From: Metopolophium dirhodum
Lineage: Eukaryota > Arthropoda > Insecta > Hemiptera > Aphididae
Direction: 5' to 3'
Assembly: GCF_019925205.1 (NCBI RefSeq)
Contig: NW_026869896.1
Span: 2,976,001 to 3,040,000 of the forward strand
Length of the DNA stretch: 64,000 nucleotides
A model generated the notes under the pieces. The model had not been told where the DNA came from. It saw only the letters and a list, made by a program, of their open reading frames with translations, and did no database searches. Position 1 is the stretch's first letter. Every line of letters begins with the position of its first letter. This document shows positions 25,350 to 39,811 of the stretch, one piece after another. The translations under genes and the position numbers were made by a program.

Positions 25350-28300
25350 TTATTCAACAACATATTATGTTTTTTTTTTAATTTGAAATGATGTACCCAA
25401 ACAATGAAAAATGTTAATACTAACGTAATAATTGAGTTCAAAATTCTAGTTTTCTGAATATCTAGTTTATTTATGGTGGATAAATGTATTTTCAATTGTC
25501 TGAAGTCGTATTTAACAACAACTTATGTTTTTTTTTTAATTTGAAATGATGTACCCCAACAATGAATATGTTAATATCAACGTATTAATTGACTTCTAAA
25601 TTCTAGTTTTGCGTACAACTAATCTATCTAAAGGTGAGTTATGTATTTTCAATTGTCTGAAGTCGTATTTAACAACAACTTATGTTTTTTTTTTAATTTG
25701 AAATGATGTACCCCAACAATGAATATGTTAATATCAACGTATTAATTGACTTCTAAATTCTAGTTTTGCGTACAACTAATCTATCTAAAGGTGAGTAATG
25801 TATTTGCAATTGTCTGAAGTCTTATTCAACAACAACTTATTTGTTTTTTTTATTTGAAATGATTTACCCCATCAATGAAAAATGTTAATACTAACGTAAT
25901 AATTGATTCTAAATTCTAGTTTTTTGAATATCTAGTTTATGTATAGTGGATAAATGTGTTTGCAATTGTCTGAAGTCTTATTCGTCAACAAATTATGTTT
26001 TTTTTCAATTTGAAATGATATACCCCAACAATGAAAATGTTAATATCAACGTATTTATTGACTTCTAAATTCTAGTTTTTTGAACATCTAGTTAATTTAT
26101 AGTGGATAAATGTATTTGCAATTGTCTGAAGTCTTAATCAACAACAATTTATGTTTTTTTTTTTAATTTGAAATGATGTACCCCAACAATGAATATGTTA
26201 ATATCAACGTATTTATTGACTTCTAAATTCTAGTTTTGCGTACAACTAATCTATCTATAGGTGAGTAATGTATTTGCAATTGTCTGAAGTCTTATTCAAC
26301 AACAACTTATGTGTTTTTTTTATTTGAAATGATTTACCCCATCAATGAAAAATGTTAATACTAACGTAATAATTGAGTTCTAAATTCTAGTTTTTTGAAT
26401 ATCTAGTTTATGTATAGTGGATAAATGTGTTTGCAATTGTCTGAAGTCTTATTCACCAACATATTATATTTTTTTTTTTAATTTGAAATGATGTACCCCA
26501 ACAATGAATAACGATAATATTAACGTAATTATTGAGTTCTAAATTCTAGTTTTGGGTTCAACTAATCTATCTATAGGTGACTAATGTATTTGCAATTGAC
26601 TAAAGTCTTATTCATCAACTTAATATGTTTTTTATAAATTTGAAATTATGTAACCCAAGACTAAAAAATGTTCATATAAGCGTTAATATTGAGTTCTAAA
26701 TTCTAGTTTTCTGATCATGTAGTTTATGTATAGTGGATAAATGTATTTTCAATTGTCTGAAGTCTTATTCAACAACATATTATGTTTTTTTTTTAATTTG
26801 AAATGATGTACCCCAACAATGAAAAATGTTAATACTAACGTAATAATTGAGTTCAAAATTCTAGTTTTCTGAATATCTAGTTTATTTATGGTGGATAAAT
26901 GTATTTTCAATTGTCTGAAGTCTTATTTAACAACAACTTATGTTTTTTTTTTAATTTGAAATGATGTACCCCAACAATGAATATGTTAATATCAACGTAT
27001 TAATTGACTTCTAAATTCTAGTTTTGCGTACAACTAATCTATCTAAAGGTGAGTAATGTATTTGCAATTGTCTGAAGTCTTATTCAACAACAACTTATTT
27101 GTTTTTTTTATTTGAAATGATTTACCCCATCAATGAAAAATGTTAATACTAACGTAATAATTGATTCTAAATTCTAGTTTTTTGAATATCTAGTTTATGT
27201 ATAGTGGATAAATGTGTTTGCAATTGTCTGAAGTCTTATTCATCAACATACTATGTTTTTTTTTTAATTTGAAATGATGTACCCCAACAATGAATAACGT
27301 TAATATTAACGTTATTATTGAGTTCTAAATTCTAGTTTTGGGTTCAACTAATCTATCTATAGGTGACTAATGTATTTGCAATTGACTAAAGTCTTATTCA
27401 TCAACTTAATATGTTTTTTATAAATTTGAAATTATGTAACCCAAGACTAAAAAATGTTCATATAAGCGTTAATATTGACTTCTAAATTCTAGTTTTCTGA
27501 TCATGTAGTTTATGTATAGTGGATAAAAGTATTTTCAATTGTCTGAAGTCTTATTCAACAACAACTTATGTTTTTTTTTTAATTTGAAATGATTTACCCC
27601 ATCAATGAAAAATGTTAATACTAACGTAATAATTGAGTTCTAAATTCTAGTTTTCTGATCATCTAGTTTATGTATAGTGGATAAATGTGTTTGCAATTGT
27701 CTGAAGTCTTATTCATCAACATATTATGTTTTTTTTTTAATTTGAAATGATGTACCCCAACAATGAATAACGTTAATATTAACGTAATTATTGAGTTCTA
27801 AATTCTAGTTTTGGGTTCAACTAATCTATCTATAGGTGACTAATGTATTTGCGATTGACTAAAGTCTTATTCATCAACTTAATATGTTTTTTATAAATTT
27901 GAAATTATGTAACCCAAGATTAAAAAATGTTCATATAAGCGTTAATATTGAGTTCTAAATTCTAGTTTTCTGATCATGTAGTTTATGTATAGTGGATAAA
28001 TGTATTTTCAATTGTCTGAAGTCTTATTCAACAACATATTATGTTTTTTTTTTAATTTGAAATGATGTACCCCAACAATGAAAAATGTTAATATCAACGT
28101 ATTTATTGACTTCTAAATTCTAGTTTTTTGAACATCTAGTTAATTTATAGTGGATAAATGTATTTGCAATTGTCTGAAGTCTTAATCAACAACAATTTAT
28201 GTTTTTTTTTTTTAATTTGAAATGATGTACCCCAACAATGAATATGTTAATATCAACGTATTTATTGACTTCTAAATTCTAGTTTTGCGTACAACTAATC

Positions 28301-30769
28301 TATCTATAGGTGACTAATGTATTTGCAATTGACTAATGTCTTATTCATCAACTTAATATGTTTTTTATAAATTTGAAATTATGTAACCCAAGACTAAAAA
28401 ATGTTCATATAAGCGTTAATATTGACTTTCAAATTCTAGTTTTCTGATCATGTAGTTTATGTATAGTGGATAAATGTATTTTCAATTGTCTGAAGTCTTA
28501 TTCAACAACAAATTACGTTTTTTTTTTAATTTGAAATGATGTACCTCAACAATGAAAAATGTTAATACTAACGTAATAATTGAGTTCAAAATTCTAGTTT
28601 TCTGAATATCTAGTTTATTTATGGTGGATAAATGTATTTTCAATTGTCTGAAGTCGTATTTAACAACAACTTATGTTTTTTTTTTATTTGAAATGATTTA
28701 CCCCATCAATGAAAAATGTTAATACCAACGTAATAATTGAGTTCTAAATTCTAGTTTTTTGAATATCTAGTTTATGTATAGTGGATAAATGTGTTTGCAA
28801 TTGTCTGAAGTCTTATTTATCAACATATTATGTTTTTTTTTTAATTTGAAATGATGTACCCCAACAATGAATAACGTTAATATTAACGTAATTATTGAGT
28901 TCTAAATTCTAGTTTTGGGTTCAACTAATCTATCTATAGGTGACTAATGTATTTGCAATTGACTAAAGTCTTATTCATCAACTTAATATGTTTTTTATAA
29001 ATTTGAAATTATGTAACCCAAGATTAAAAAATGTTCATATAAGCGTTAATATTGAGTTCTAAATTCTAGTTTTCTGATCATGTAGTTTATGTATAGTGGA
29101 TAAATGTATTTTCAATTGTCTGAGGTTTTATTCAACAACATATTATGTTTTTTTTTTAATTTGAAATGATGTACCCCAACAATGAAAAATGTTAATACTA
29201 ACGTAATAATTGAGTTCAAAATTCTAGTTTTCTGAATATCTAGTTTATTTATGGTGGATAAATGTATTTTCAATTGTCTGAAGTCGTATTTAACAACAAC
29301 TTATGTTTTTTTTTTAATTTGAAATGATGTACCCCAACAATGAATATGTTAATATCAACGTATTAATTGACTTCTATATTCTAGTTTTGCGTACAACTAA
29401 TCTATCTAAAGGTGAGTTATGTATTTTCAATTGTCTGAAGTCGTATTTAACAACAACTTATGTTTTTTTTTTAATTTGAAATGATGTACCCCAACAATGA
29501 ATATGTTAATATCAACGTATTAATTGAATTCTAAATTCTAGTTTTGCGTACAACTAATCTATCTAAAGGTGAGTAATGTATTTGCAATTGTCTGAAGTCT
29601 TATTCAACAACAACTTATTTGTTTTTTTTATTTGAAATGATTTACCCCATCAATGAAAAATGTTAATACTAACGTAATAATTGATTCTAAATTCTAGTTT
29701 TTTGAATATCTAGTTTATGTATAGTGGATAAATGTGTTTGCAATTGTCTGAAGTCTTATTCGTCAACAAATTATGTTTTTTTTCAATTTGAAATGATATA
29801 CCCCAACAATGAAAATGTTAATATCAACGTATTTATTGACTTCTAAATTCTAGTTTTTTGAACATCTAGTTAATTTATAGTGGATAAATGTATTTGCAAT
29901 TGTCTGAAGTCTTAATCAACAACAATTTATGTTTTTTTTTTTAATTTGAAATGATGTACCCCAACAATGAATATGTTAATATCAACGTATTTATTGACTT
30001 CTAAATTCTAGTTTTGCGTACAACTAATCTATCTATAGGTGAGTAATGTATTTGCAATTGTCTGAAGTCTTATTCAACAACAACTTATTTGTTTTTTTTA
30101 TTTGATATGATTTACCCCATCAATGAAAAATGTTAATACTAACGTAATAATTGATTCTAAATTCTAGTTTTTTGAATATCTAGTTTATGTATAGTGGATA
30201 AATGTGTTTGCAATTGTCTGAAGTCTTATTCATCAACATACTATGTTTTTTTTTTAATTTGAAATGATGTACCCCAACAATGAATAACGTTAATATTAAC
30301 GTTATTATTGAGTTCTAAATTCTAGTTTTGGGTTCAACTAATCTATCTATAGGTGACTAATGTATTTGCAATTGACTAAAGTCTTATTCATCAACTTAAT
30401 ATGTTTTTTATAAATTTGAAATTATGTAACCCAAGACTAAAAAATGTTCATATAAGCGTTAATATTGACTTCTAAATTCTAGTTTTCTGATCATGTAGTT
30501 TATGTATAGTGGATAAAAGTATTTTCAATTGTCTGAAGTCTTATTCAACAACAACTTATGTTTTTTTTTTAATTTGAAATGATTTACCCCATCAATGAAA
30601 AATGTTAATACTAACGTAATAATTGAGTTCTAAATTCTAGTTTTCTGATCATCTCGTTTATGTATAGTGGATAAATGTGTTTGCAATTGTCTGAAGTCTT
30701 ATTCATCAACATATTATGTTTTTTTTTAATTTGAAATGATGTACCCCAACAATGAATAACGTTAATATT
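25350..30769 (+). repeat. HOR copy 4 / segmental block S3
   Basis: At its left end it matches copy 1 at an offset of about 23,757: the rare GTACCCAAAC is at 1636 and 25393. It also matches 6150-11335 at an offset of 19,347, with TTATTCACC at 7102 and 26449 and GACTTTCAAA at 9077 and 28424. It has no 630 bp duplication. It shares GAATTCTAAATTC (29527) and ATCTCGTTTATG (30652) with S1 and S2. It lacks TTTGACATGATG, so it split off before the S1/S2 duplication. Confidence 0.75.
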
Positions 30770-33284
30770 AACGTATTTATTGACTTCTAAATTCTAGTTT
30801 TGCGTACAACTAATCTATCTATAGGTGACTAATGTATTTGCAATTGACTAATGTCTTATTCATCAACTTAATATGTTTTTTATAAATTTGAAATTATGTA
30901 ACCCAAGACTAAAAAATGTTCATATAAGCGTTAATATTGACTTTCAAATTCTAGTTTTCTGATCATGTAGTTTATGTATAGTGGATAAATGTATTTTCAA
31001 TTGTCTGAAGTCTTATTCAACAACAAATTACGTTTTTTTTTTAATTTGAAATGATGTACCTCAACAATGAAAAATGTTAATACTAACGTAATAATTGAGT
31101 TCAAAATTCTAGTTTTCTGAATATCTAGTTTATTTATGGTGGATAAATGTATTTTCAATTGTCTGAAGTCGTATTTAACAACAACTTATGTTTTTTTTTT
31201 ATTTGAAATGATTTACCCCATCAATGAAAAATGTTAATACCAACGTAATAATTGAGTTCTAAATTCTAGTTTTTTGAATATCTAGTTTATGTATAGTGGA
31301 TAAATGTGTTTGCAATTGTCTGAAGTCTTATTTATCAACATATTATGTTTTTTTTTTAATTTGAAATGATGTACCCCAACAATGAATAACGTTAATATTA
31401 ACGTAATTATTGAGTTCTAAATTCTAGTTTTGGGTTCAACTAATCTATCTATAGGTGACTAATGTATTTGCAATTGACTAAAGTCTTATTCATCAACTTA
31501 ATATGTTTTTTATAAATTTGAAATTATGTAACCCAAGATTAAAAAATGTTCATATAAGCGTTAATATTGAGTTCTAAATTCTAGTTTTCTGATCATGTAG
31601 TTTATGTATAGTGGATAAATGTATTTTCAATTGTCTGAGGTTTTATTCAACAACATATTATGTTTTTTTTTTAATTTGAAATGATGTACCCCAACAATGA
31701 AAAATGTTAATACTAACGTAATAATTGAGTTCAAAATTCTAGTTTTCTGAATATCTAGTTTATTTATGGTGGATAAATGTATTTTCAATTGTCTGAAGTC
31801 GTATTTAACAACAACTTATGTTTTTTTTTTAATTTGAAATGATGTACCCCAACAATGAATATGTTAATATCAACGTATTAATTGACTTCTATATTCTAGT
31901 TTTGCGTACAACTAATCTATCTAAAGGTGAGTTATGTATTTTCAATTGTCTGAAGTCGTATTTAACAACAACTTATGTTTTTTTTTTAATTTGAAATGAT
32001 GTACCCCAACAATGAATATGTTAATATCAACGTATTAATTGAATTCTAAATTCTAGTTTTGCGTACAACTAATCTATCTAAAGGTGAGTAATGTATTTGC
32101 AATTGTCTGAAGTCTTATTCAACAACAACTTATTTGTTTTTTTTATTTGAAATGATTTACCCCATCAATGAAAAATGTTAATACTAACGTAATAATTGAT
32201 TCTAAATTCTAGTTTTTTGAATATCTAGTTTATGTATAGTGGATAAATGTGTTTGCAATTGTCTGAAGTCTTATTCGTCAACAAATTATGTTTTTTTTCA
32301 ATTTGAAATGATATACCCCAACAATGAAAATGTTAATATCAACGTATTTATTGACTTCTAAATTCTAGTTTTTTGAACATCTAGTTAATTTATAGTGGAT
32401 AAATGTATTTGCAATTGTCTGAAGTCTTAATCAACAACAATTTATGTTTTTTTTTTTAATTTGAAATGATGTACCCCAACAATGAATATGTTAATATCAA
32501 CGTATTTATTGACTTCTAAATTCTAGTTTTGCGTACAACTAATCTATCTATAGGTGAGTAATGTATTTGCAATTGTCTGAAGTCTTATTCAACAACAACT
32601 TATTTGTTTTTTTTATTTGAAATGATTTACCCCATCAATGAAAAATGTTAATACTAACGTAATAATTGATTCTAAATTCTAGTTTTTTGAATATCTAGTT
32701 TATGTATAGTGGATAAATGTGTTTGCAATTGTCTGAAGTCTTATTCATCAACATACTATGTTTTTTTTTTAATTTGAAATGATGTACCCCAACAATGAAT
32801 AACGTTAATATTAACGTTATTATTGAGTTCTAAATTCTAGTTTTGGGTTCAACTAATCTATCTATAGGTGACTAATGTATTTGCAATTGACTAAAGTCTT
32901 ATTCATCAACTTAATATGTTTTTTATAAATTTGAAATTATGTAACCCAAGACTAAAAAATGTTCATATAAGCGTTAATATTGACTTCTAAATTCTAGTTT
33001 TCTGATCATGTAGTTTATGTATAGTGGATAAAAGTATTTTCAATTGTCTGAAGTCTTATTCAACAACAACTTATGTTTTTTTTTTAATTTGAAATGATTT
33101 ACCCCATCAATGAAAAATGTTAATACTAACGTAATAATTGAGTTCTAAATTCTAGTTTTCTGATCATCTAGTTTATGTATAGTGGATAAATGTGTTTGCA
33201 ATTGTCTGAAGTCTTATTCATCAACATATTATGTTTTTTTTTAATTTGAAATGATGTACCCCAACAATGAATAACGTTAATATT
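28255..33284 (+). repeat. 16-monomer (2,515 bp) tandem pair
   Basis: Bases 28255-30769 repeat at 30770-33284. GACTTTCAAA is at 28424 and 30939, and TGAGGTTTTATTC is near 29122 and 31637. The junction near 30770 is a hybrid monomer: a class c front (AATAACGTTAATATTAACG) continues as class a (TATTTATTGACTTC, then GCGTACAAC). The exchange point therefore lies at or next to the palindrome. Confidence 0.85.
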
Positions 33285-35270
33285 AACGTAATAATTAAGT
33301 TCTAAATTCTAGTTTTGGGTTCAACTAATCTATCTATAGGTGACCAATGTATTTGCAATTGTCTGAAGTCTTAATCAACAACAATTTATGTTTTATTTTT
33401 TAATTTGAAATGATGTACTCCAACAATGAAAATGTTAATATCAACGTATTTATTGACTTCTAAATTCTAGTTTTCTGATCATCTAGTTTATGTATAGTGG
33501 ATAAATGTGTTTGCAATTGTCTGAAGTCTTATTCGTCAACAAATTATGTTTTTTTTCAATTTGAAATGATATACCCCAACAATGAAAATGTTAATATCAA
33601 CGTATTTATTGACTTCTAAATTCTAGTTTTTTGAACATCTAGTTAATTTATAGTGGATAAATGTATTTGCAATTGTCTGAAGTCTTAATCAACAACAATT
33701 TATGTTTTTTTTTTTAATTTGAAATGATGTACCCCAACAATGAATATGTTAATATCAACGTATTTATTGACTTCTAAATTCTAGTTTTGCGTACAACTAA
33801 TCTGTCTATAGGTGAGTAATGTATTTGCAATTGTCTGAAGTCTTATTCAACAACAACTTATGTGTTTTTTTTATTTGAAATGATTTACCCCATCAATGAA
33901 AAATGTTAATACCAACGTAATAATTGAGTTCTAAATTCTAGTTTTTTGAATATCTAGTTTATGTATAGTGGATAAATGTGTTTGCAATTGTCTGAAGTCT
34001 TATTCATCAACATATTATGTTTTTTTTTTAATTTGAAATGATGTACCCCAACAATGAATAACGTTAATATTAACGTAATTATTGAGTTCTAAATTCTAGT
34101 TTTGGGTTCAACTAATCTATCTATAGGTGACTAATGTATTTGCAATTGACTAAAGTCTTATTCATCAACTTAATATGTTTTTTATAAATTTGAAATAATG
34201 TAACCCAAGATTAAAAAATGTTCATATAAGCGTTAATATTGAGTTCTAAATTCTAGTTTTCTGATCATGTAGTTTATGTATAGTGGATAAATGTATTTTC
34301 AATTGTCTGAAGTCTTATTCAACAACATATTATGTTTTTTTTTTAATTTGAAATGATGTACCCCAACAATGAAAAATGTTAATACTAACGTAATAATTGA
34401 GTTCAAAATTCTAGTTTTCTGAATATCTAGTTTATTTATGGTGGATAAATGTATTTTCAATTGTCTGAAGTCGTATTTAACAACAACTTATGTTTTTTTT
34501 TTAATTTGAAATGATGTACCCCAACAATGAATATGTTAATATCAACGTATTAATTGACTTCTAAATTCTAGTTTTGCGTACAACTAATCTATCTATAGGT
34601 GAGTAATGTATTTGCAATTGTCTGAAGTCTTATTCAACAACAACTTATGTGTTTTTTTTATTTGAAATGATTTACCCCATTAATGAAAAATGTTAATACT
34701 AACGTAATAATTGATTCTAAATTCTAGTTTTTTGAATATCTAGTTTATGTATAGTGGATAAATGTGTTTGCAATTGTCTGAAGTCTTATTCGTCAACAAA
34801 TTATGTTTTTTTTCAATTTGAAATGATATACCCCAACAATGAAAATGATAATATCAACGTATTTATTGACTTCTAAATTCTAGTTTTTTGAACATCTAGT
34901 TAATTTATAGTGGATAAATGTATTTGCAATTGTCTGAAGTCTTAATCAACAACAATTTATGTTTTTTTTTTTAATTTGAAATGATGTACCCCAACAATGA
35001 ATATGTTAATATCAACGTATTTATTGACTTCTAAATTCTAGTTTTGCGTACAACTAATCTATCTATAGGTGAGTAATGTATTTGCAATTGTCTGAAGTCT
35101 TATTCAACAACAACTTATGTGTTTTTTTTATTTGAAATGATTTACCCCATCAATGAAAAATGTTAATACCAACGTAATAATTGAGTTCTAAATTCTAGTT
35201 TTTTGAATATCTAGTTTATGTATAGTGGATAAATGTGTTTGCAATTGTCTGAAGTCTTATTCATCAACAT
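33285..35270 (+). repeat. Third locus of the 18-monomer unit (partial)
   Basis: GGTGACCAATG at 33341, CTGTCTATAGG near 33803, TTTGAAATAATG near 34190 and AATGATAATATC near 34845 follow the order of 23434-25233 at an offset of 9,907. Here the unit carries on past the point where S2 switches, running from class b into class c near 35260. Confidence 0.75.
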
Positions 35271-37000
35271 ATTATGTTTTTTTTTTAATTTGAAATGATG
35301 TACCACAACAATGAATAACGTTAATATTAACGTAATTATTGAGTTCTAAATTCTAGTTTTGGGTTCAACTAATCTATCTATAGGTGACTAATGTATTTGC
35401 AATTGACTAAAGTCTTATTCATCAACTTAATATGTTTTTTATAAATTTGAAATAATGTAACCCAAGATTAAAAAATGTTCATATAAGCGTTAATATTGAG
35501 TTCTAAATTCTAGTTTTCTGATCATGTAGTTTATGTATAGTGGATAAATGTATTTTCAATTGTCTAAAGTCTTATTCAACAACATATTATGTTTTTTTTT
35601 TAATTTGAAATGATGTACCCCAACAATGAAAAATGTTAATACTAACGTAATAATTGAGTTCAAAATTCTAGTTTTCTGAATATCTAGTTTATTTATGGTG
35701 GATAAATGTATTTTCAATTGTCTGAAGTCGTATTTAACAACAACTTATGTGTTTTTTTTATTTGAAATGATTTACCCCATCAATGAAAAATGTTAATACT
35801 AACGTAATAATTGAGTTCTAAATTCTAGTTTTTTGAATATCTAGTTTATGTATAGTGGATAAATGTGTTTGCAATTGTCTGAAGTCTTATTCACCAACAT
35901 ATTATGTTTTTTTTTTAATTTGAAATGATGTACCCCAACAATGAATAACGTTAATATTAACGTAATTATTGAGTTCTAAATTCTAGTTTTGGGTTCAACT
36001 AATCTATCTATAGGTGACTAATGTATTTGCAATTGACTAAAGTCTTATTCATCAACTTAATATGTTTTTTATAAATTTGAAATTATGTAACCCAAGACTA
36101 AAAAATGTTCATATAAGCGTTAATATTGAGTTCTAAATTCTAGTTTTCTGATCATGTAGTTTATGTATAGTGGATAAATGTATTTTCAATTGTCTGAAGT
36201 CTTAATCAACAACAATTTATGTTTTTTTTTTTAATTTGAAATGATGTACCCCAACAATGAATATGTTAATATCAACGTATTTATTGACTTCTAAATTCTA
36301 GTTTTGCGTACAACTAATCTATCTATAGGTGAGTAATGTATTTGCAATTGTCTGAAGTCTTATTCAACAACAACTTATGTGTTTTTTTTATTTGAAATGA
36401 TTTACCCCATCAATGAAAAATGTTAATACCAACGTAATAATTGAGTTCTAAATTCTAGTTTTTTGAATATCTAGTTTATGTATAGTGGATAAATGTGTTT
36501 GCAATTGTCTGAAGTCTTATTCATCAACATATTATGTTTTTTTTTTAATTTGAAATGATGTACCCCAACAATGAATAACGTTAATATTAACGTAATTATT
36601 GAGTTCTAAATTCTAGTTTTGGGTTCAACTAATCTATCTATAGGTGACTAATGTATTTGCAATTGACTAAAGTCTTATTCATCAACTTAATATGTTTTTT
36701 ATAAATTTGAAATAATGTAACCCAAGATTAAAAAATGTTCATATAAGCGTTAATATTGAGTTCTAAATTCTAGTTTTCTGATCATGTAGTTTATGTATAG
36801 TGGATAAATGTATTTTCAATTGTCTGAAGTCTTATTCAACAACATATTATGTTTTTTTTTTAATTTGAAATGATGTACCCCAACAATGAAAAATGTTAAT
36901 ACTAACGTAATAATTGAGTTCAAAATTCTAGTTTTCTGAATATCTAGTTTATTTATGGTGGATAAATGTATTTTCAATTGTCTGAAGTCGTATTTAACAA
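34930..37000 (+). repeat. 8-monomer (1,260 bp) tandem duplication, second copy partial
   Basis: From about 34930 the sequence repeats from about 36190 at an offset of 1,260. For example, the block at 35041 equals the block at 36301 and the class c monomer at 35281 equals the one at 36541. One difference is GTACCACAAC near 35292 against GTACCCCAAC near 36552. It ends near 37000, where ACTTATGTG in the first copy is replaced by ACATATG. Confidence 0.75.
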
Positions 37001-39811
37001 CAACATATGTTTTTTTTTTTAATTTGAAATGATGTACCCCAACAATGAATATGTTAATATCAACGTATTAATTGACTTCTAAATTCTAGTTTTTTGAATA
37101 TCTAGTTTATGTATAGTGGATAAATGTGTTTGCAATTGTCTGAAGTCTTATTCGTCAACAAATTATGTTTTTTTTTTAATTTGAAATGATGTACCCCAAC
37201 AATGAATATGTTAATATCAACGTATTAATTGACTTCTAAATTCTAGTTTTGCGTACAACTAATCTATCTAAAGGTGAGTAATGTATTTGCAATTGTCTGA
37301 AGTCTTATTCAACAACAACTTATTTGTTTTTTTTATTTGAAATGATTTACCCCATCAATGAAAAATGTTAATACTAACGTAATAATTGATTCTAAATTCT
37401 AGTTTTTTGAATATCTAGTTTATGTATAGTGGATAAATGTGTTTGCAATTGTCTGAAGTCTTATTCATCAACATACTATGTTATTTTTTTAATTTGAAAT
37501 GATGTACCCCAACAATGAATATGTTAATATCAACGTATTTATTGACTTCTAAATTCTAGTTTTGCGTACAACTAATCTATCTATAGGTGACTAATGTATT
37601 TGCAATTGACTAAAGTCTTATTCATCAACTTAATATGTTTTTTATAAATTTGAAATTATGTAACCCAAGACTAAAAAATGTTCATATAAGCGTTAATATT
37701 GACTTCTAAATTCTAGTTTTCTGATCATGTAGTTTATGTATAGTGGATAAAAGTATTTTCAATTGTCTGAAGTCTTATTCAACAACAACTTATGTTTTTT
37801 TTTTAATTTGAAATGATTTACCCCATCAATGAAAAATGTTAATACTAACGTAATAATTGAGTTCTAAATTCTAGTTTTCTGATCATCTAGTTTATGTATA
37901 GTGGATAAATATGTTTGCAATTGTCTGAAGTCTTATTCATCAACATATTATGTTTTTTTTTTAATTTGAAATGATGTACCCCAACAATGAATAACGTTAA
38001 TATTAACGTAATAATTAAGTTCTAAATTCTAGTTTTGGGTTCAACTAATCTATCTATAGGTGACCAATGTATTTGCAATTGTCTGAAGTCTTATTCGTCA
38101 ACAAATTATGTTTTTTTTTAATTTGAAATGATGTACTCCAACAATGAAAATGTTAATATCAACGTATTTATTGACTTCTAAATTCTAGTTTTCTGATCAT
38201 GTAGTTTATGTATAGTGGATAAATGTGTTTGCAATTGTCTCAAGTCTTATTCGTCAACAAATTATGTTTTTTTTCAATTTGAAATGATATACCCCAACAA
38301 TGAAAATGTTAATATCAACGTATTTATTGACTTCTAAATTCTAGTTTTTTGAACATCTAGTTAATTTATAGTGGATAAATGTATTTTCAATTGTCTGAAG
38401 TCGTATTTAACAACAACATATGTTTTTTTTTTTAATTTGAAATGATGTACCCCAACAATGAATATGTTAATATCAACGTATTAATTGACTTCTAAATTCT
38501 AGTTTTTTGAATATCTAGTTTATGTATAGTGGATAAATGTGTTTGCAATTGTCTGAAGTCTTATTCGTCAACAAATTATGTTTTTTTTTTTAATTTGAAA
38601 TGATGTACCCCAACAATGAATATGTTAATATCAACGTATTAATTGACTTCTAAATTCTAGTTTTGCGTACAACTAATCTATCTAAAGGTGAGTAATGTAT
38701 TTGCAATTGTCTGAAGTCTTATTCAACAACAACTTATTTGTTTTTTTTATTTGAAATGATTTACCCCATCAATGAAAAATGTTAATACTAACGTAATAAT
38801 TGATTCTAAATTCTAGTTTTTTGAATATCTAGTTTATGTATAGTGGATAAATGTGTTTGCAATTGTCTGAAGTCTTATTCATCAACATACTATGTTTTTT
38901 TTTTAATTTGAAATGATGTACCCCAACAATGAATATGTTAATATCAACGTATTTATTGACTTCTAAATTCTAGTTTTGCGTACAACTAATCTATCTATAG
39001 GTGACTAATGTATTTGCAATTGACTAAAGTCTTATTCATCAACTTAATATGTTTTTTATAAATTTGAAATTATGTAACCCAAGACTAAAAAATGTTCATA
39101 TAAGCGTTAATATTGACTTCTAAATTCTAGTTTTCTGATCATGTAGTTTATGTATAGTGGATAAAAGTATTTTCAATTGTCTGAAGTCTTATTCAACAAC
39201 AACTTATGTTTTTTTTTTAATTTGAAATGATTTACCCCATCAATGAAAAATGTTAATACTAACGTAATAATTGAGTTCTAAATTCTAGTTTTCTGATCAT
39301 CTAGTTTATGTATAGTGGATAAATATGTTTGCAATTGTCTGAAGTCTTATTCATCAACATATTATGTTTTTTTTTTAATTTGAAATGATGTACCCCAACA
39401 ATGAATAACGTTAATATTAACGTAATAATTAAGTTCTAAATTCTAGTTTTGGGTTCAACTAATCTATCTATAGGTGACCAATGTATTTGCAATTGTCTGA
39501 AGTCTTATTCGTCAACAAATTATGTTTTTTTTTAATTTGAAATGATGTACTCCAACAATGAAAATGTTAATATCAACGTATTTATTGACTTCTAAATTCT
39601 AGTTTTCTGATCATGTAGTTTATGTATAGTGGATAAATGTGTTTGCAATTGTCTCAAGTCTTATTCGTCAACAAATTATGTTTTTTTTCAATTTGAAATG
39701 ATATACCCCAACAATGAAAATGTTAATATCAACGTATTTATTGACTTCTAAATTCTAGTTTTTTGAACATCTAGTTAATTTATAGTGGATAAATGTATTT
39801 TCAATTGTCTG
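36985..39811 (+). repeat. 9-monomer (1,413 bp) tandem pair
   Basis: CAACATATGT lies at 37001 and 38414, GATAAATATGTTTG near 37905 and 39318, and TGTCTCAAGTC near 38236 and 39650; offsets are 1,413-1,414. One copy carries GTTATTTTTTTAATTTG near 37481 where the other has an unbroken T-tract. Nine is an odd number of monomers, so this event broke the alternation of 158- and 157-bp monomers seen at the left end. Confidence 0.85.
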
